In this document: positions 26,670 through 35,688 of the stretch, in pieces
Position numbering within the stretch: the stretch's first letter is position 1
Layout: each line of letters begins with the position of its first letter
DNA from: Bradyrhizobium cenepequi
GTDB lineage: Bacteria; Pseudomonadota; Alphaproteobacteria; Rhizobiales; Xanthobacteraceae
Direction of reading: 5' to 3'
Assembly: GCF_020329485.1 (NCBI RefSeq)
Contig: NZ_JAGKJI010000001.1
Location: forward strand, 62,001 to 126,000
Length of the DNA: 64,000 bases
Notes under the pieces: model-generated
What the model was told of the DNA's origin: nothing
Database searches by the model: none
The model's input: only the letters and a program-made list of their open reading frames with translations
Translations under genes and position numbers: made by a program

Positions 26670-27419
26670 TCAGTGTCCCGGATGAATGGCGTCGTTGAGG
26701 TAGATGCAGGTCAGGATCGCAAACACATAGGCTTGCAGGAACGCGACCAGCAGTTCGAGGGCGGTCAGGGCGACCGTGAGTGCCAGCGGCATCACGCCGC
26801 CTAGCCAGCCGATGGCGCCCAGCGAGACGCCGAGCATTCCGACGAAGCCTGCGAACACCTTCAGCGCGATATGGCCGGCCAGCATGTTGGCGAACAGACG
26901 TACGCTGTGTGAGACCGGCCGCAGGAAGAACGACAGGATCTCGATGAACATAACCAGCGGCAGGATGTAGATCGGAACGCCGGACGGCACGAAAATCTTG
27001 AAGAACTTCAGTCCGTTCTTGTAGAGGCCGTAGACCAGGACGGTGAAGAACACGAGTAGCGCGAGCGCCGCGGTGACGATGAGGTGGCTCGAAACCGTGA
27101 ACGTGTAGGGGATGATGCCCACGAGGTTCGAGACGCAGATGAACATGAACAGCGAGAAGATCAGCGGGAAGAACTTCATGCCTTCCGAGCCGGCGGTGCT
27201 GCGGATGGTGCTGGCGACGAACTCGTAGGAGATTTCGGCGACCGACTGCAGACGCCCGGGAACCAGTTGCCGACCGCTCGCGAGCATCAGCACCGAGATC
27301 ACCGCCACCGCCAGCAACATGTAGAACGATGAGTTGGTGAAGGCGATCGTGTGATTGCCGATATGGCCGATCGTGAAGAGGGGTTCGATGTTGAACTGGT
27401 GGATCGGATCGATTTTCAT
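26670..27419 (-). CDS. atpB: F0F1 ATP synthase subunit a
   Basis: This 249-residue integral membrane subunit forms the proton half-channels. It has several transmembrane helices, the essential-Arg helix [20 protein letters not shown], and the C-terminal [17 protein letters not shown] motif. The N-terminus [23 protein letters not shown] is typical of rhizobial AtpB; the ORF begins MKIDPIHQ. It lies between atpI and atpE. Confidence 0.96.
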   Translation of the reverse strand: MKIDPIHQFNIEPLFTIGHIGNHTIAFTNSSFYMLLAVAVISVLMLASGRQLVPGRLQSVAEISYEFVASTIRSTAGSEGMKFFPLIFSLFMFICVSNLVGIIPYTFTVSSHLIVTAALALLVFFTVLVYGLYKNGLKFFKIFVPSGVPIYILPLVMFIEILSFFLRPVSHSVRLFANMLAGHIALKVFAGFVGMLGVSLGAIGWLGGVMPLALTVALTALELLVAFLQAYVFAILTCIYLNDAIHPGH

Positions 27420-27490
27420 CCGCGCGGCTCTTGGTCCCCCGGCTTATGCGCCGGCAATCGAATTACAGATGTCGTGACTTCCGCCAGTGC

Positions 27491-27862
27491 TCAGCGCTTG
27501 CCTGAGGCTACGCCCGCAGACCTCACCACGTTGACCACTCCGGCCGTGAAGCCGAGCAGCAAGAACACGATGAGACCGAACGGCGATGTCGACAGCAGAC
27601 GGTCGAACCCCCAGCCAATCACCGCCCCGACGACAACGCCCGCAACCAATTCCGAGGACAGGCGGAAACCGAGCGCCATCGCCGAAGCTCTGGCGGCACC
27701 GTCTCCGCTTTCAGTACCGGATTGATCAGTCCTGATTTTGCGGCTGTCGCGTATTTTGGACAACCGATGATCCAGACTTCCGAGCCTTGCGGAAAGCGCA
27801 GCTTCGTCGGACGACGACTGGTCGCGATTTCCACTTGCGTTGTCGTTTTTGTTTTCCGCCAT
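27491..27862 (-). CDS. atpI: ATP synthase AtpI-like assembly protein
   Basis: This 123-residue protein at the head of the F0 operon has a charged N-terminus and two transmembrane helices (SELVAGVVVGAVIGWGFDRL and PFGLIVFLLLGFTAGVVNVV). This is the AtpZ/AtpI pattern, implicated in c-ring assembly or Mg handling. ATG 27862 (MAENKND) is chosen; an upstream TTG/GTG-type extension to 27916 is not conserved-looking. The gene order atpI-atpB-atpE-atpG-atpF matches alphaproteobacterial operons. Confidence 0.88.
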   Translation of the reverse strand: MAENKNDNASGNRDQSSSDEAALSARLGSLDHRLSKIRDSRKIRTDQSGTESGDGAARASAMALGFRLSSELVAGVVVGAVIGWGFDRLLSTSPFGLIVFLLLGFTAGVVNVVRSAGVASGKR

Positions 27863-28281
27863 GCGGCAGACACTAAACGATGCTGCGGTTGATGGAAATT
27901 GCGCCGCCACCCTCAAAAGCCGCGCGGACCATACTTACCGGGTCCGATCAAGTCAAGATTGCGTAACGACCAGTTAGTGCATTGATTCGATTGCACTTAT
28001 TTGGAGATATTCCAGATGTCTGCGACCTGTCATCGCAACGCAACAGCCAGCATTCAGGCCGCGGCGGTCTTGCACCGGTCGGGACGCTCTGTTGGGATGC
28101 TTGCATCGTCGTAGGAATCCTGCCCGGCCGGCACGCGATCGTGGCCGACCTGTTCAGCTCGCCGGGGAGTGGGGTGTTTTGGGACCAGGACCGGCTCGAC
28201 TTGCCGGCCGATGCATTGAAGTCGGGCAGGCCGCCATATACGTCCGATATAGGATAGGCCAACCCTTGCGGGAGCAAGCCG
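27863..28281. other. Divergent intergenic region upstream of the F0 operon
   Basis: This 419-bp spacer should contain the promoter of the atp operon (minus) and of the next gene (plus). ORFs of 91-124 codons overlap on both strands, but none has a ribosome site or recognisable sequence. Confidence 0.4.
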
Positions 28282-28809
28282 ATGTGCCACGCGACGTCAT
28301 CCTGGAAGATATCTCCGGCCATGGCCGGTGCGGCGTTGAGCTTGATCCTGGGCGGCGCGGCCTTGGCCCAATCCCGACCAGATGCCGAGAATGGTCGTTA
28401 CGCGCTGTCGAACACCGCGGACGGCGTGCTGCGGCTCGACACGCGGACCGGCACGGTTTCAACCTGCAACAATAATTCGGGCACGGGCTGGGCCTGTTAT
28501 GCCGTGCCCGACGAACGCGCCGCGATGGACGCGGAAATCGGCCGGCTGCAATCCGAGAACGAAAAGCTCAAGGCCGAGCTCGTGCAGCGCGATTCGAGCA
28601 CCGCCGGCAAGACCGACGAGGCGCTGCCGAAATCGGATTCGCTGAAGAACGGCGAGCCGAAGGTTGCGGAGGGTGGACGCAAGATCGAAATCCCGTTGCC
28701 GAGCGATCAAGACATGGATCGCGTGATGTCGTTCCTCGAACGAGTCTGGCGCCGCCTGGTCGAGATGGCCAGCCGCGTGCAGCGCGACGCGTCGGAGGGG
28801 AAGATTTAG
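28282..28809 (+). CDS. Exported hypothetical protein with coiled coil
   Basis: This 175-residue protein begins with a probable signal segment (about residues 14-30, MAGAALSLILGGAALAQS). A short domain RYALSNTADGVLRLDTRTG with Cys-containing SGTGWACYAVPDE follows, then a coiled coil (AAMDAEIGRLQSENEKLKAE). Its C-terminal part RVMSFLERVWRRLVEMAS looks amphipathic. The start is ATG 28282 with GGGAG upstream; ATG 28321 is possible. It is a conserved-looking but unnamed alphaproteobacterial protein. The next gene follows by 29 bp. Confidence 0.72.
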   Translation: MCHATSSWKISPAMAGAALSLILGGAALAQSRPDAENGRYALSNTADGVLRLDTRTGTVSTCNNNSGTGWACYAVPDERAAMDAEIGRLQSENEKLKAELVQRDSSTAGKTDEALPKSDSLKNGEPKVAEGGRKIEIPLPSDQDMDRVMSFLERVWRRLVEMASRVQRDASEGKI

Positions 28810-28838
28810 TTCGCGGCTTCGTAGGATGGGCTTCGTTC

Positions 28839-29312
28839 ATGACCTCGACCCGATCACTCTCGCGCAGCGCCCCGTCGACTGTCGGCGCCAGTACCATCGT
28901 GTCGTCGCTGCTGACGGTGCAGACACCGGGCGTTGGCTTCACCAATCTCACGTCGGAGATCGCTCGTTTCCTGCGCGAGGCGCGCGGGGCCGAGGGGCAA
29001 GTGACGCTGTTCATCCGCCATACCTCGGCGTCGCTGACCATCCAGGAGAATGCCGATCCAACCGTGCTCGAGGATCTCCTCACCGTGCTGCGCCGCCTGG
29101 CGCCCGAGAGTGGCGGGTGGCGCCATGACACCGAAGGTCCCGACGACATGCCGGCGCACATCAAGACCATGCTGACGTCGACCTCGCTGCAGGTTCCGGT
29201 GCTGGATGGCGAGCTTGCACTCGGCACCTGGCAGGCGATCTACCTGATCGAGCATCGCGCCAGGCCGCACCGGCGCGAAATCGTGCTCCAGTTCATTGGC
29301 AGCACGAAATAG
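28839..29312 (+). CDS. YjbQ/UPF0047 family protein (secondary thiamine-phosphate synthase type)
   Basis: This 157-residue protein has the UPF0047 signature: VTLFIRHTSASLTIQENADP in the first half and the C-terminal LGTWQAIYLIEHR with the end REIVLQFIGS. The metal-coordinating histidines are in IRHTSAS, in the GWRHDTEGPDDMPAHIK segment and in IEHR. YjbQ proteins show weak thiamin phosphate synthase activity, but the natural role is uncertain. ATG 28839 is 29 bp after the preceding gene. A 12-bp hairpin follows. Confidence 0.9.
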   Translation: MTSTRSLSRSAPSTVGASTIVSSLLTVQTPGVGFTNLTSEIARFLREARGAEGQVTLFIRHTSASLTIQENADPTVLEDLLTVLRRLAPESGGWRHDTEGPDDMPAHIKTMLTSTSLQVPVLDGELALGTWQAIYLIEHRARPHRREIVLQFIGSTK

Positions 29313-29327
29313 GATAGCTCAAAGCAA

Positions 29328-29355
29328 ATCGGCCGCGGAGCGATCCGCGGCCGAT
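29328..29355. terminator. Hairpin between convergent genes
   Basis: atcggccgcgga / tccgcggccgat forms a perfect 12-bp stem with a 4-nt loop between the convergent yjbQ-like gene and the MHS transporter. It probably serves both. Confidence 0.65.
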
Positions 29356-29383
29356 CGAGCAAGCGTTGGAAGAGCGCTTGGTC

Positions 29384-31048
29384 TCAGGTCTTGCTGATAT
29401 CGACGTCCTTGGTCTCCGGCAGGAACAGGAAGCCGACCACCGCGGTGATCGCCGCGAAGATGATCGGGTACCAGAGGCCGGCATAGATGTCGCCGGTGGA
29501 GGCCACGATCGCGAACGCGGTCGCGGGCAGCAAGCCGCCGAACCAGCCGTTGCCGATGTGGTAGGGCAGCGACATCGAGGTGTAGCGGATGCGGGTCGGG
29601 AACAGTTCGACCAGCATGGCGGCGATCGGGCCGTAGACCATGGTGACGAAGATCACCAGGATGAACAATAGACCGATCACGGCCGCGACCTGCGGACGGA
29701 AGATGTCGAAGGGGTGCGCCATCTTCACGATGCCGGTGTCACCCGCCTTCGGATAGCCGGCCGCCTGGATTGCCGCCAGCACCGCCGGATTGGAGGCCTT
29801 GGCGTCGGCGTATGGCACTTCCTTGCCATTGACGACGACCTTCACACCGGAACCGGCCAGGCCGTAGGTCGTCGAGTACTTCACCGACGACTGGGCGAGA
29901 TAGGCGCGTGCGGTGTCGCAAGGTGCGGTGAACACGCGGGTGCCGACCGGGTTGAACAGGTCGCCGCAGCCTGTGCGATCGGCCACCACTTCGACCTTGG
30001 CGGCTTCGATCGCCGTTTCCAGTGCCGGGTTGGCGTTGGTGGTGATCATCTTGAAGATCGGGATAAAGGTCAGCGCCGCGATCGCACAGCCGGCGAGGAT
30101 GATCGGCTTGCGGCCGATCCTGTCGGACAGCGCGCCGAACACGACGAAGAAGCCGGTGCCGAGCAGGAGCGACCAGGCGATCAGGAGGTTCGACGTATAG
30201 CCGTCGACCTTCAGGATCGATTGCAGGAAGAACAGCGCGTAGAACTGGCCGGTGTACCAGACAACGCCCTGGCCCATCACGCCGCCGAACAGGGCGAGCA
30301 GCACGATCTTGGCATTGGCCCAGTTGGCGAAGGCTTCCGTCAGCGGAGCCTTGGAGCTCTTGCCCTCGTCTTTCATGCGCTGGAACACCGGCGATTCGTT
30401 CAGCCGCAGCCGGATCCAGACGGAGATGCCGAGCAGCAGCACCGACACCAGGAACGGAATGCGCCAGCCCCATTCCGCAAAGGCCTGTTCGCCGGTCATA
30501 CTGCGCGTGAACAGGATCACCAGCAGCGACAGGAACAGGCCGAGCGTGGCTGTGGTCTGGATGAAGGAGGTGTAATAGCCGCGCTTGCCTTGCGGGGAGT
30601 GCTCGGCGACATAGGTTGCTGCACCGCCATATTCGCCGCCGAGCGCCAGGCCCTGCAGCAGGCGCAACGCGATCAGGATGATTGGCGCCGCGATGCCGAT
30701 AGTGGCGGCATTGGGCAACAGACCGACGATGAACGTCGACAGACCCATGATCAGGATGGTCACAAGGAACGTGTATTTGCGGCCGACGATGTCACCGACG
30801 CGGCCGAACACGATGGCGCCGAACGGACGCACCAGGAAGCCGGCAGCGAAGGCCAGCAGCGCGAAGATGTCCCGGGTCGCCGGCGGATAGGCGGAGAAGA
30901 ACTGCGCGCCGATGATGCTGGCCAGCGATCCATATAGATAGAAGTCGTACCACTCGAAGACAGTACCGAGCGAGGAGGCAAGGATGACGAAGCGCTCATC
31001 CTTCGTCATTCCGGCGGGGCGCGCCGAAGCTGCAGTCATTGTGGACAT
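29384..31048 (-). CDS. MHS-family MFS transporter (metabolite:H+ symporter)
   Basis: This 554-residue, 12-helix transporter is of the sugar_tr/MHS type. Signatures are SSLGTVFEWYDFYLYGSLAS, RPFGAIVFGRVGDIVGRKYT, and LLQGLALGGEYGGAATYVAE. It carries an unusually long soluble insertion between the middle helices (about residues 330-430, with CGDLFNPVGTRVF and the CDTARAYLAQSS region), seen in a subset of these transporters in Rhizobiales. Likely substrates are small organic acids or osmolytes. It is divergent from the CrbR-like regulator 313 bp away. Confidence 0.88.
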   Translation of the reverse strand: MSTMTAASARPAGMTKDERFVILASSLGTVFEWYDFYLYGSLASIIGAQFFSAYPPATRDIFALLAFAAGFLVRPFGAIVFGRVGDIVGRKYTFLVTILIMGLSTFIVGLLPNAATIGIAAPIILIALRLLQGLALGGEYGGAATYVAEHSPQGKRGYYTSFIQTTATLGLFLSLLVILFTRSMTGEQAFAEWGWRIPFLVSVLLLGISVWIRLRLNESPVFQRMKDEGKSSKAPLTEAFANWANAKIVLLALFGGVMGQGVVWYTGQFYALFFLQSILKVDGYTSNLLIAWSLLLGTGFFVVFGALSDRIGRKPIILAGCAIAALTFIPIFKMITTNANPALETAIEAAKVEVVADRTGCGDLFNPVGTRVFTAPCDTARAYLAQSSVKYSTTYGLAGSGVKVVVNGKEVPYADAKASNPAVLAAIQAAGYPKAGDTGIVKMAHPFDIFRPQVAAVIGLLFILVIFVTMVYGPIAAMLVELFPTRIRYTSMSLPYHIGNGWFGGLLPATAFAIVASTGDIYAGLWYPIIFAAITAVVGFLFLPETKDVDISKT

Positions 31049-31361
31049 CTGGATCATTCCCCCCAAATTATTGCTGCTGGACTCGCCTGCCGAGTTCGGC
31101 CGGACGAGCTACGGGCTTGGCAGAAGCGTAACATCGCGGCAAAAGTCGCCCCAATAAGACTTTCGGCCCTCTGCACGACCTTCTGCACGCGAGGAACACG
31201 GCGGGCGTGCAGGCTTCGATCTCGACTTCGGCCCGCGTATTGCGGCGCACAAGCGGGCGGATTAACTGCTTCGAGAAACGGTGGAATTACGCGCTTGCAC
31301 GCAGCCGCCGCTCGGAGGACAAAGGACCAAAAGGGGGCGGCGACCCGCTCACGAGATACCG
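31049..31361. promoter_or_regulatory. Divergent promoter region, MHS transporter / CrbR-like regulator
   Basis: 313 bp with no convincing gene. By position it must carry the promoters of both flanking genes. I found no obvious palindrome. Confidence 0.4.
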
Positions 31362-32036
31362 ATGACTGCTGCTGTTCAGACCCATCTTGTCATCGCCGAT
31401 GACCATCCGCTGTTCCGTGATGCGCTGCGGCAGGCGGTCGCTAGCGTCGTGAGTTCGGCCGTCATTACCGAGGCCGGTTCGTTCGACGAACTCACCAGCT
31501 TGCTCGAGAAGGATGCCGACGTCGACCTGATCCTGCTCGACCTGACGATGCCGGGGATCAGCGGCTTCTCCGGCCTGATCTATCTGCGCGCGCAATATCC
31601 GGCGATTCCGGTGGTGATCGTGTCCGCCAGCGATGATGCCGGCACGATCCGTCGCTCGCTCGACTTCGGCGCGTCCGGTTTCATCCCAAAGCGGTTCGGC
31701 GTCGATACGCTCCGCGATGCCATCATGAGGGTGATGGATGGCGACGTCTGGGTTCCCGCCGATACTGACCTGTCGTCGGCCGACGATCCGGAGATGGCGC
31801 GACTGCGTGACCGGCTGGTGACGTTGACGCCGCAGCAGGTGCGTGTCCTGATGATGCTGTCGGAGGGGTTGCTCAACAAGCAGATCGCCTACGAGCTCGG
31901 CGTCTCCGAAGCCACCATCAAGGCGCATGTGTCCGCGATCCTGCAAAAGCTCGGCGTCGAAAGCCGCACCCAGGCCGTGATCGCCGCCGCCAAGATCGCC
32001 GGTGGCCAATGGCGGCAGGGCACGCCACAGGGGTGA
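31362..32036 (+). CDS. LuxR-type response regulator, CrbR-like
   Basis: This 224-residue regulator has a receiver domain with acidic Asp13/Asp14 (VIADDHPLF) and phospho-acceptor Asp60 in LILLDLTMPGISGF, and a C-terminal LuxR helix-turn-helix (LTPQQVRVLMMLSEGLLNKQ, LGVSEATIKAHVSAILQKLG). It is convergent with the SLC5-type hybrid kinase, 26 bp away. In other proteobacteria this kinase type (CrbS) phosphorylates a LuxR-type partner (CrbR) that switches on acetyl-CoA synthetase. That role here is inferred from family and position. Confidence 0.9.
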   Translation: MTAAVQTHLVIADDHPLFRDALRQAVASVVSSAVITEAGSFDELTSLLEKDADVDLILLDLTMPGISGFSGLIYLRAQYPAIPVVIVSASDDAGTIRRSLDFGASGFIPKRFGVDTLRDAIMRVMDGDVWVPADTDLSSADDPEMARLRDRLVTLTPQQVRVLMMLSEGLLNKQIAYELGVSEATIKAHVSAILQKLGVESRTQAVIAAAKIAGGQWRQGTPQG

Positions 32037-32062
32037 TCGTCCGCGCGTCCGCGCGATGCCTG

Positions 32063-35000
32063 CTACTCCGCCGCCACCATTTGCTGGGTTCGCCACTGTC
32101 CGAGCAGCGCCCGCAATGATGCCGGCTTTACTGGCTTGTTGAGCACCGCGATGTTTTCCTCGCGCGCGGCGGCGCGCACGTGGGGGCTGCGGTCGGCGGT
32201 GATGAGGATCGCAGGCAGTCCCTCGCCGAAGCGGCGGCGGATGTCGCGGATCGCGGCGACGCCGTTGCCGCGGTCGAGATGGTAGTCGACGAGGAGGCCG
32301 GTGAGACGCCGGCCGGCTGCCTCGATCGCACCGATCGCGCTTTCCGGATCGGTTACCGCGATCACCTCGGCCCCCCAGGCGGTCAAGAGCGTCTTCATGC
32401 CGTCGAGGATCGCCGGGTCGTTCTCGATGCAGACGATCAGCGCGCCGCTGATCGGGGTCTTGGCGAGCGGCGTTGCGCTGGTCACCGGGCCTGTATGATT
32501 GATGGCCTTCGCGACCGGCACGCTCACAGCGAACACCGAGCCGCCGCCGGCATTGGCGTCGAGGGCGATACCATGGTTGAGCACGCGCGCCAGCCGCTCG
32601 ACGATCGACAGGCCCAGTCCCAGGCCGCGCGCGATCCGTGCGCCCTGCTCGAGGCGGTGGAACTCCTTGAAGATCTCGCGGCGCTTGAGCACGGGAATGC
32701 CGACGCCAGTGTCATAGACGCAGAGCTTGAGCGACTGGCCCCGACGTCGGCAGCCCACCAGCACCCGCCCCCGCGGCGTATACTTGATCGCGTTGGAAAT
32801 GAAGTTCTGCAACAGCCGCCTGAGCAGCGAACGGTCGGACTCGACCGCCAGCGACGATGATACGAAGGTCAGCTCCAATCCCTTTGCGCGCGCGATCGGC
32901 GCAAACTCGATTTCGAGCGAACGCATGAGATCGCCGATCTTGAAGCGGCTGATCGACGGCGTCATCGCACCGGCATCGAGCCTGGAAATGTCGAGCAGCG
33001 CGCCGAGAATCTCCTCGATCGCTTCCAGGGAGTCGTCGATGTTCTCGACCAGGCGCGAATCCTCGCCGCCCTGCTGGCGCTCCACGAGGCTTGTGACGTA
33101 GAGCCGCGCCGCGTTCAGCGGCTGCAGGATGTCGTGGCTGGCGGCCGCGAGAAATCGCGTCTTGGAAATGTTGGCATCCTCGGCGGCGCTCTTGGCCAGT
33201 GCCAGCTCGGAATTGAGGCGGGTGAGTTCCTCGGTACGGTCGCGCACGCGCTTCTCCAGCGTCGCATTGGCGCGCTCCAGCGCCTCGGCCGCCTCGAAGC
33301 TCGGCGTCACGTCGGAGAAGGTGATGACGAAGCCACCGCCGGGCATCCGGTTGGTGCGCACCTCGATCACCATGTGGCGGTCGGGCAGCCGCTCAAGATA
33401 AGGCTCGCCCTCGGTGGTGTAGGCGGCGAGTCGCTTCTCCAGCATGATCTGGGCGTCGCCCGAGTCTTGCGGATTGACCGCGCCCATGAACTCCAGGATG
33501 TCAGGCAAGGGGATGCCGAGTTGAACCAGATGCGCCGGCAGCGCCAGCAGCTCGGCGAATTGCCGGTTCGAGCAGATCAGTTGCAGATTGACGTCGAATA
33601 CCGCGATGCCCTGGCGCACATGGTTGAGCGCGGTCTGCAGGATCTCCCGGTTGAAATGCAGCGCCGCATGGGAATCGTCGAGCAGCTTCAGCGCGGCCTT
33701 CGCCGAGACCGTGCGCTTGCGCAGCAGCAGCGACATCACGAGGCGGGAGGAGGCGGCGCCGATCGAGGAAGCGATCAGGCGCTCGGCATGTTGCAGCAAT
33801 TCGAGCCCGGCGGGCGCCGATGGGTCGAGGCTGCCGCCACGTTCGGCCGCAAATGCCTCGAAGGCGTGACCGGCGCGCTCGGGCCCGAGATATTGCGCCA
33901 CGGTGTTGCGGATATCCTGCACCGTCACCGTGGTGCGCCAGCGCCGGAAACTCGGCGCGATCGGCGTGAACGTGTGCGGCACGAACAGGTCCGCCTGCAG
34001 CCGTTCGATCGAGGTCGGCTGCCGCGCCAGCGAGAACACGAGGTAGGTGAAGATATTCAGCGACAGGCTCCACAGCACCCCGTGCAGCAGCGGCGGCAGG
34101 TCGGTGCCGAGCAGCGCCTGCGGCCGCAGTGCCTCGATGCCGAACGGGCCATGCTGCAGCAGCATCAGCCCCGTGGTGCTGCTCTCCAGGAAGCTCGGCA
34201 GGAACAACGTGTAGATCCACACGGCGACGCCGACCACCATGCCGGCGATGGCACCGCGCGCAGTCCCCTGCCGCCACAACAGCCCACCGAAGAAGGCGGG
34301 CGCGAGCTGTGTGATCGCCGCGAACGACAACAGCCCGATCGCGGCAAGCTGGGTGTTGCCGAGCGCGCGGTAATAGAAATAGGCCATCACCATGATGCCG
34401 AAGATCGCGAAGCGGCGCACGCTCAGAAGGAAGTCGCTGAAATCCTTTTGCCCGGCGAGCGTTTCGCGGCTTCGCTGCAGCACCATCGGCAGCACGATGT
34501 CGTTGGAGACCATGATCGACAGCGCCACGCATTCCACGATTACCATCGCGGTGCCCGCCGACAGCCCGCCGATGAAGACGGCGCCGCTGAGCAGCGATGC
34601 GTTGGCCTCCATCGGCAGCGCCAGCACATACATGTCGCTGTCGACGGCGCCGAACGGGAAGGTGACGAGCCCTGCGATCGCGATCGGGATCACGAACAGG
34701 TTGATCGCGACGAGGTAGAGCGGGAACAGCCAGCGCGCGCGTCCGACCTCGTCCTGGCTTGAGTTCTCGACCACGCTGACATGGAACTGACGCGGCAGCA
34801 GCATGATGGCGCAGAACGACAATAGCGTGATGGTCAGGAAATTGCCGACCGACGGCACATATTCGATGGCGCGCACCGCCTCCGGCGTCTTCATCGCGCG
34901 CTCGATCAGTTCAGTCGGTGAGAACATCCAGAAGGTGACGAAGATGCCTGCGGCGAGGAACGCCACCAACTTGACGATGGACTCGGTTGCGACTGCCAGC

Positions 35001-35572
35001 ATCAGGCCGTGCTGATGCTCGGTGGCGTCGGTCTGCCTTGTGCCGAACAGCACCGCGAATACGGCCATCGCCAGCGTCACCACCAGCGCGATGTCGCCAA
35101 GGATCGGGACGGAGGAAAATGCCCTGTCCTCGGTCAGGATCGTTTCCAGCGAGGATGCGATCGCCTTGAGCTGGAGCGCGATATAGGGCACCGAGCCGAT
35201 GATCGCGATCAGCGCCACGGTGGCGGCCACCGCCTGGCTCTTGCCATAGCGTGCGGCGATGAAGTCAGCGATTGAGGTGATGTTCTGCGACTTGGCAAGG
35301 CCGATCACGCGGCGAAGCAGCGGCGTGCACAAGCCGACCATCAGGACCGGGCCGACATAGATCGCGAGGAAGTCGACGCTGGTGCGGGTCGCAAATCCGA
35401 CCGAGCCGAAGAAGGTCCACGAGGTACAGTAGATCGCCAGCGACAGCGGATAGATCATCATGCCCGCGCGGCCGCGTTGCGCCGGCGGCGAACGGTCTCC
35501 GCGGCTGGCGACAAAGAACAGGAACCCGATATAGGCGAACGCGGCGGCGATGACGCCCCAGTCGTGCAGCAT
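32063..35572 (-). CDS. SLC5-domain hybrid sensor histidine kinase (CrbS-like)
   Basis: This 1169-residue multidomain sensor has a sodium:solute symporter-like domain with about 13 helices (residues 1 to ~510). A STAC-like linker follows (about 547-630, AQYLGPERAGHAFEAFAAER and ASSIGAASSRLVMSLLL), then a PAS domain (about 650-760). HisKA carries phospho-acceptor His813 in AAASHDILQPLNAARL. After HATPase_c comes a C-terminal receiver with Asp1096 (LVDYHLDRGNG). Family members (CrbS) sense or transport small carboxylates such as acetate. A shorter start is possible. Confidence 0.93.
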   Translation of the reverse strand: MLHDWGVIAAAFAYIGFLFFVASRGDRSPPAQRGRAGMMIYPLSLAIYCTSWTFFGSVGFATRTSVDFLAIYVGPVLMVGLCTPLLRRVIGLAKSQNITSIADFIAARYGKSQAVAATVALIAIIGSVPYIALQLKAIASSLETILTEDRAFSSVPILGDIALVVTLAMAVFAVLFGTRQTDATEHQHGLMLAVATESIVKLVAFLAAGIFVTFWMFSPTELIERAMKTPEAVRAIEYVPSVGNFLTITLLSFCAIMLLPRQFHVSVVENSSQDEVGRARWLFPLYLVAINLFVIPIAIAGLVTFPFGAVDSDMYVLALPMEANASLLSGAVFIGGLSAGTAMVIVECVALSIMVSNDIVLPMVLQRSRETLAGQKDFSDFLLSVRRFAIFGIMVMAYFYYRALGNTQLAAIGLLSFAAITQLAPAFFGGLLWRQGTARGAIAGMVVGVAVWIYTLFLPSFLESSTTGLMLLQHGPFGIEALRPQALLGTDLPPLLHGVLWSLSLNIFTYLVFSLARQPTSIERLQADLFVPHTFTPIAPSFRRWRTTVTVQDIRNTVAQYLGPERAGHAFEAFAAERGGSLDPSAPAGLELLQHAERLIASSIGAASSRLVMSLLLRKRTVSAKAALKLLDDSHAALHFNREILQTALNHVRQGIAVFDVNLQLICSNRQFAELLALPAHLVQLGIPLPDILEFMGAVNPQDSGDAQIMLEKRLAAYTTEGEPYLERLPDRHMVIEVRTNRMPGGGFVITFSDVTPSFEAAEALERANATLEKRVRDRTEELTRLNSELALAKSAAEDANISKTRFLAAASHDILQPLNAARLYVTSLVERQQGGEDSRLVENIDDSLEAIEEILGALLDISRLDAGAMTPSISRFKIGDLMRSLEIEFAPIARAKGLELTFVSSSLAVESDRSLLRRLLQNFISNAIKYTPRGRVLVGCRRRGQSLKLCVYDTGVGIPVLKRREIFKEFHRLEQGARIARGLGLGLSIVERLARVLNHGIALDANAGGGSVFAVSVPVAKAINHTGPVTSATPLAKTPISGALIVCIENDPAILDGMKTLLTAWGAEVIAVTDPESAIGAIEAAGRRLTGLLVDYHLDRGNGVAAIRDIRRRFGEGLPAILITADRSPHVRAAAREENIAVLNKPVKPASLRALLGQWRTQQMVAAE

Positions 35573-35688
35573 CGCTGCTGATCTCCCTTCCCGGCCTCAA
35601 AGAGGGCCGTGGTAGGGGAGTATAGCCGTATCGGACGGGCAGCGCACCGTGCGCCGCCGTTCCAATCGCTGATCTAGCGTCGTTAGGG

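Noticed and set aside
27948..28322. ORFs on both strands upstream of atpI
   Set aside because: No ribosome sites, no recognisable domains, and the translations are Pro/Arg-rich as expected of random frames.
29714..30937. 407-codon plus-strand ORF opposite the MHS transporter
   Set aside because: Antisense shadow with Arg/Gly/Gln-rich low-complexity translation and no ribosome site.
33134..34762. 542-codon plus-strand ORF inside the SLC5-type kinase
   Set aside because: It lies antisense to a well-supported gene, has the Arg/His/Gln-rich composition of GC-rich shadow frames, and has no domain motif.
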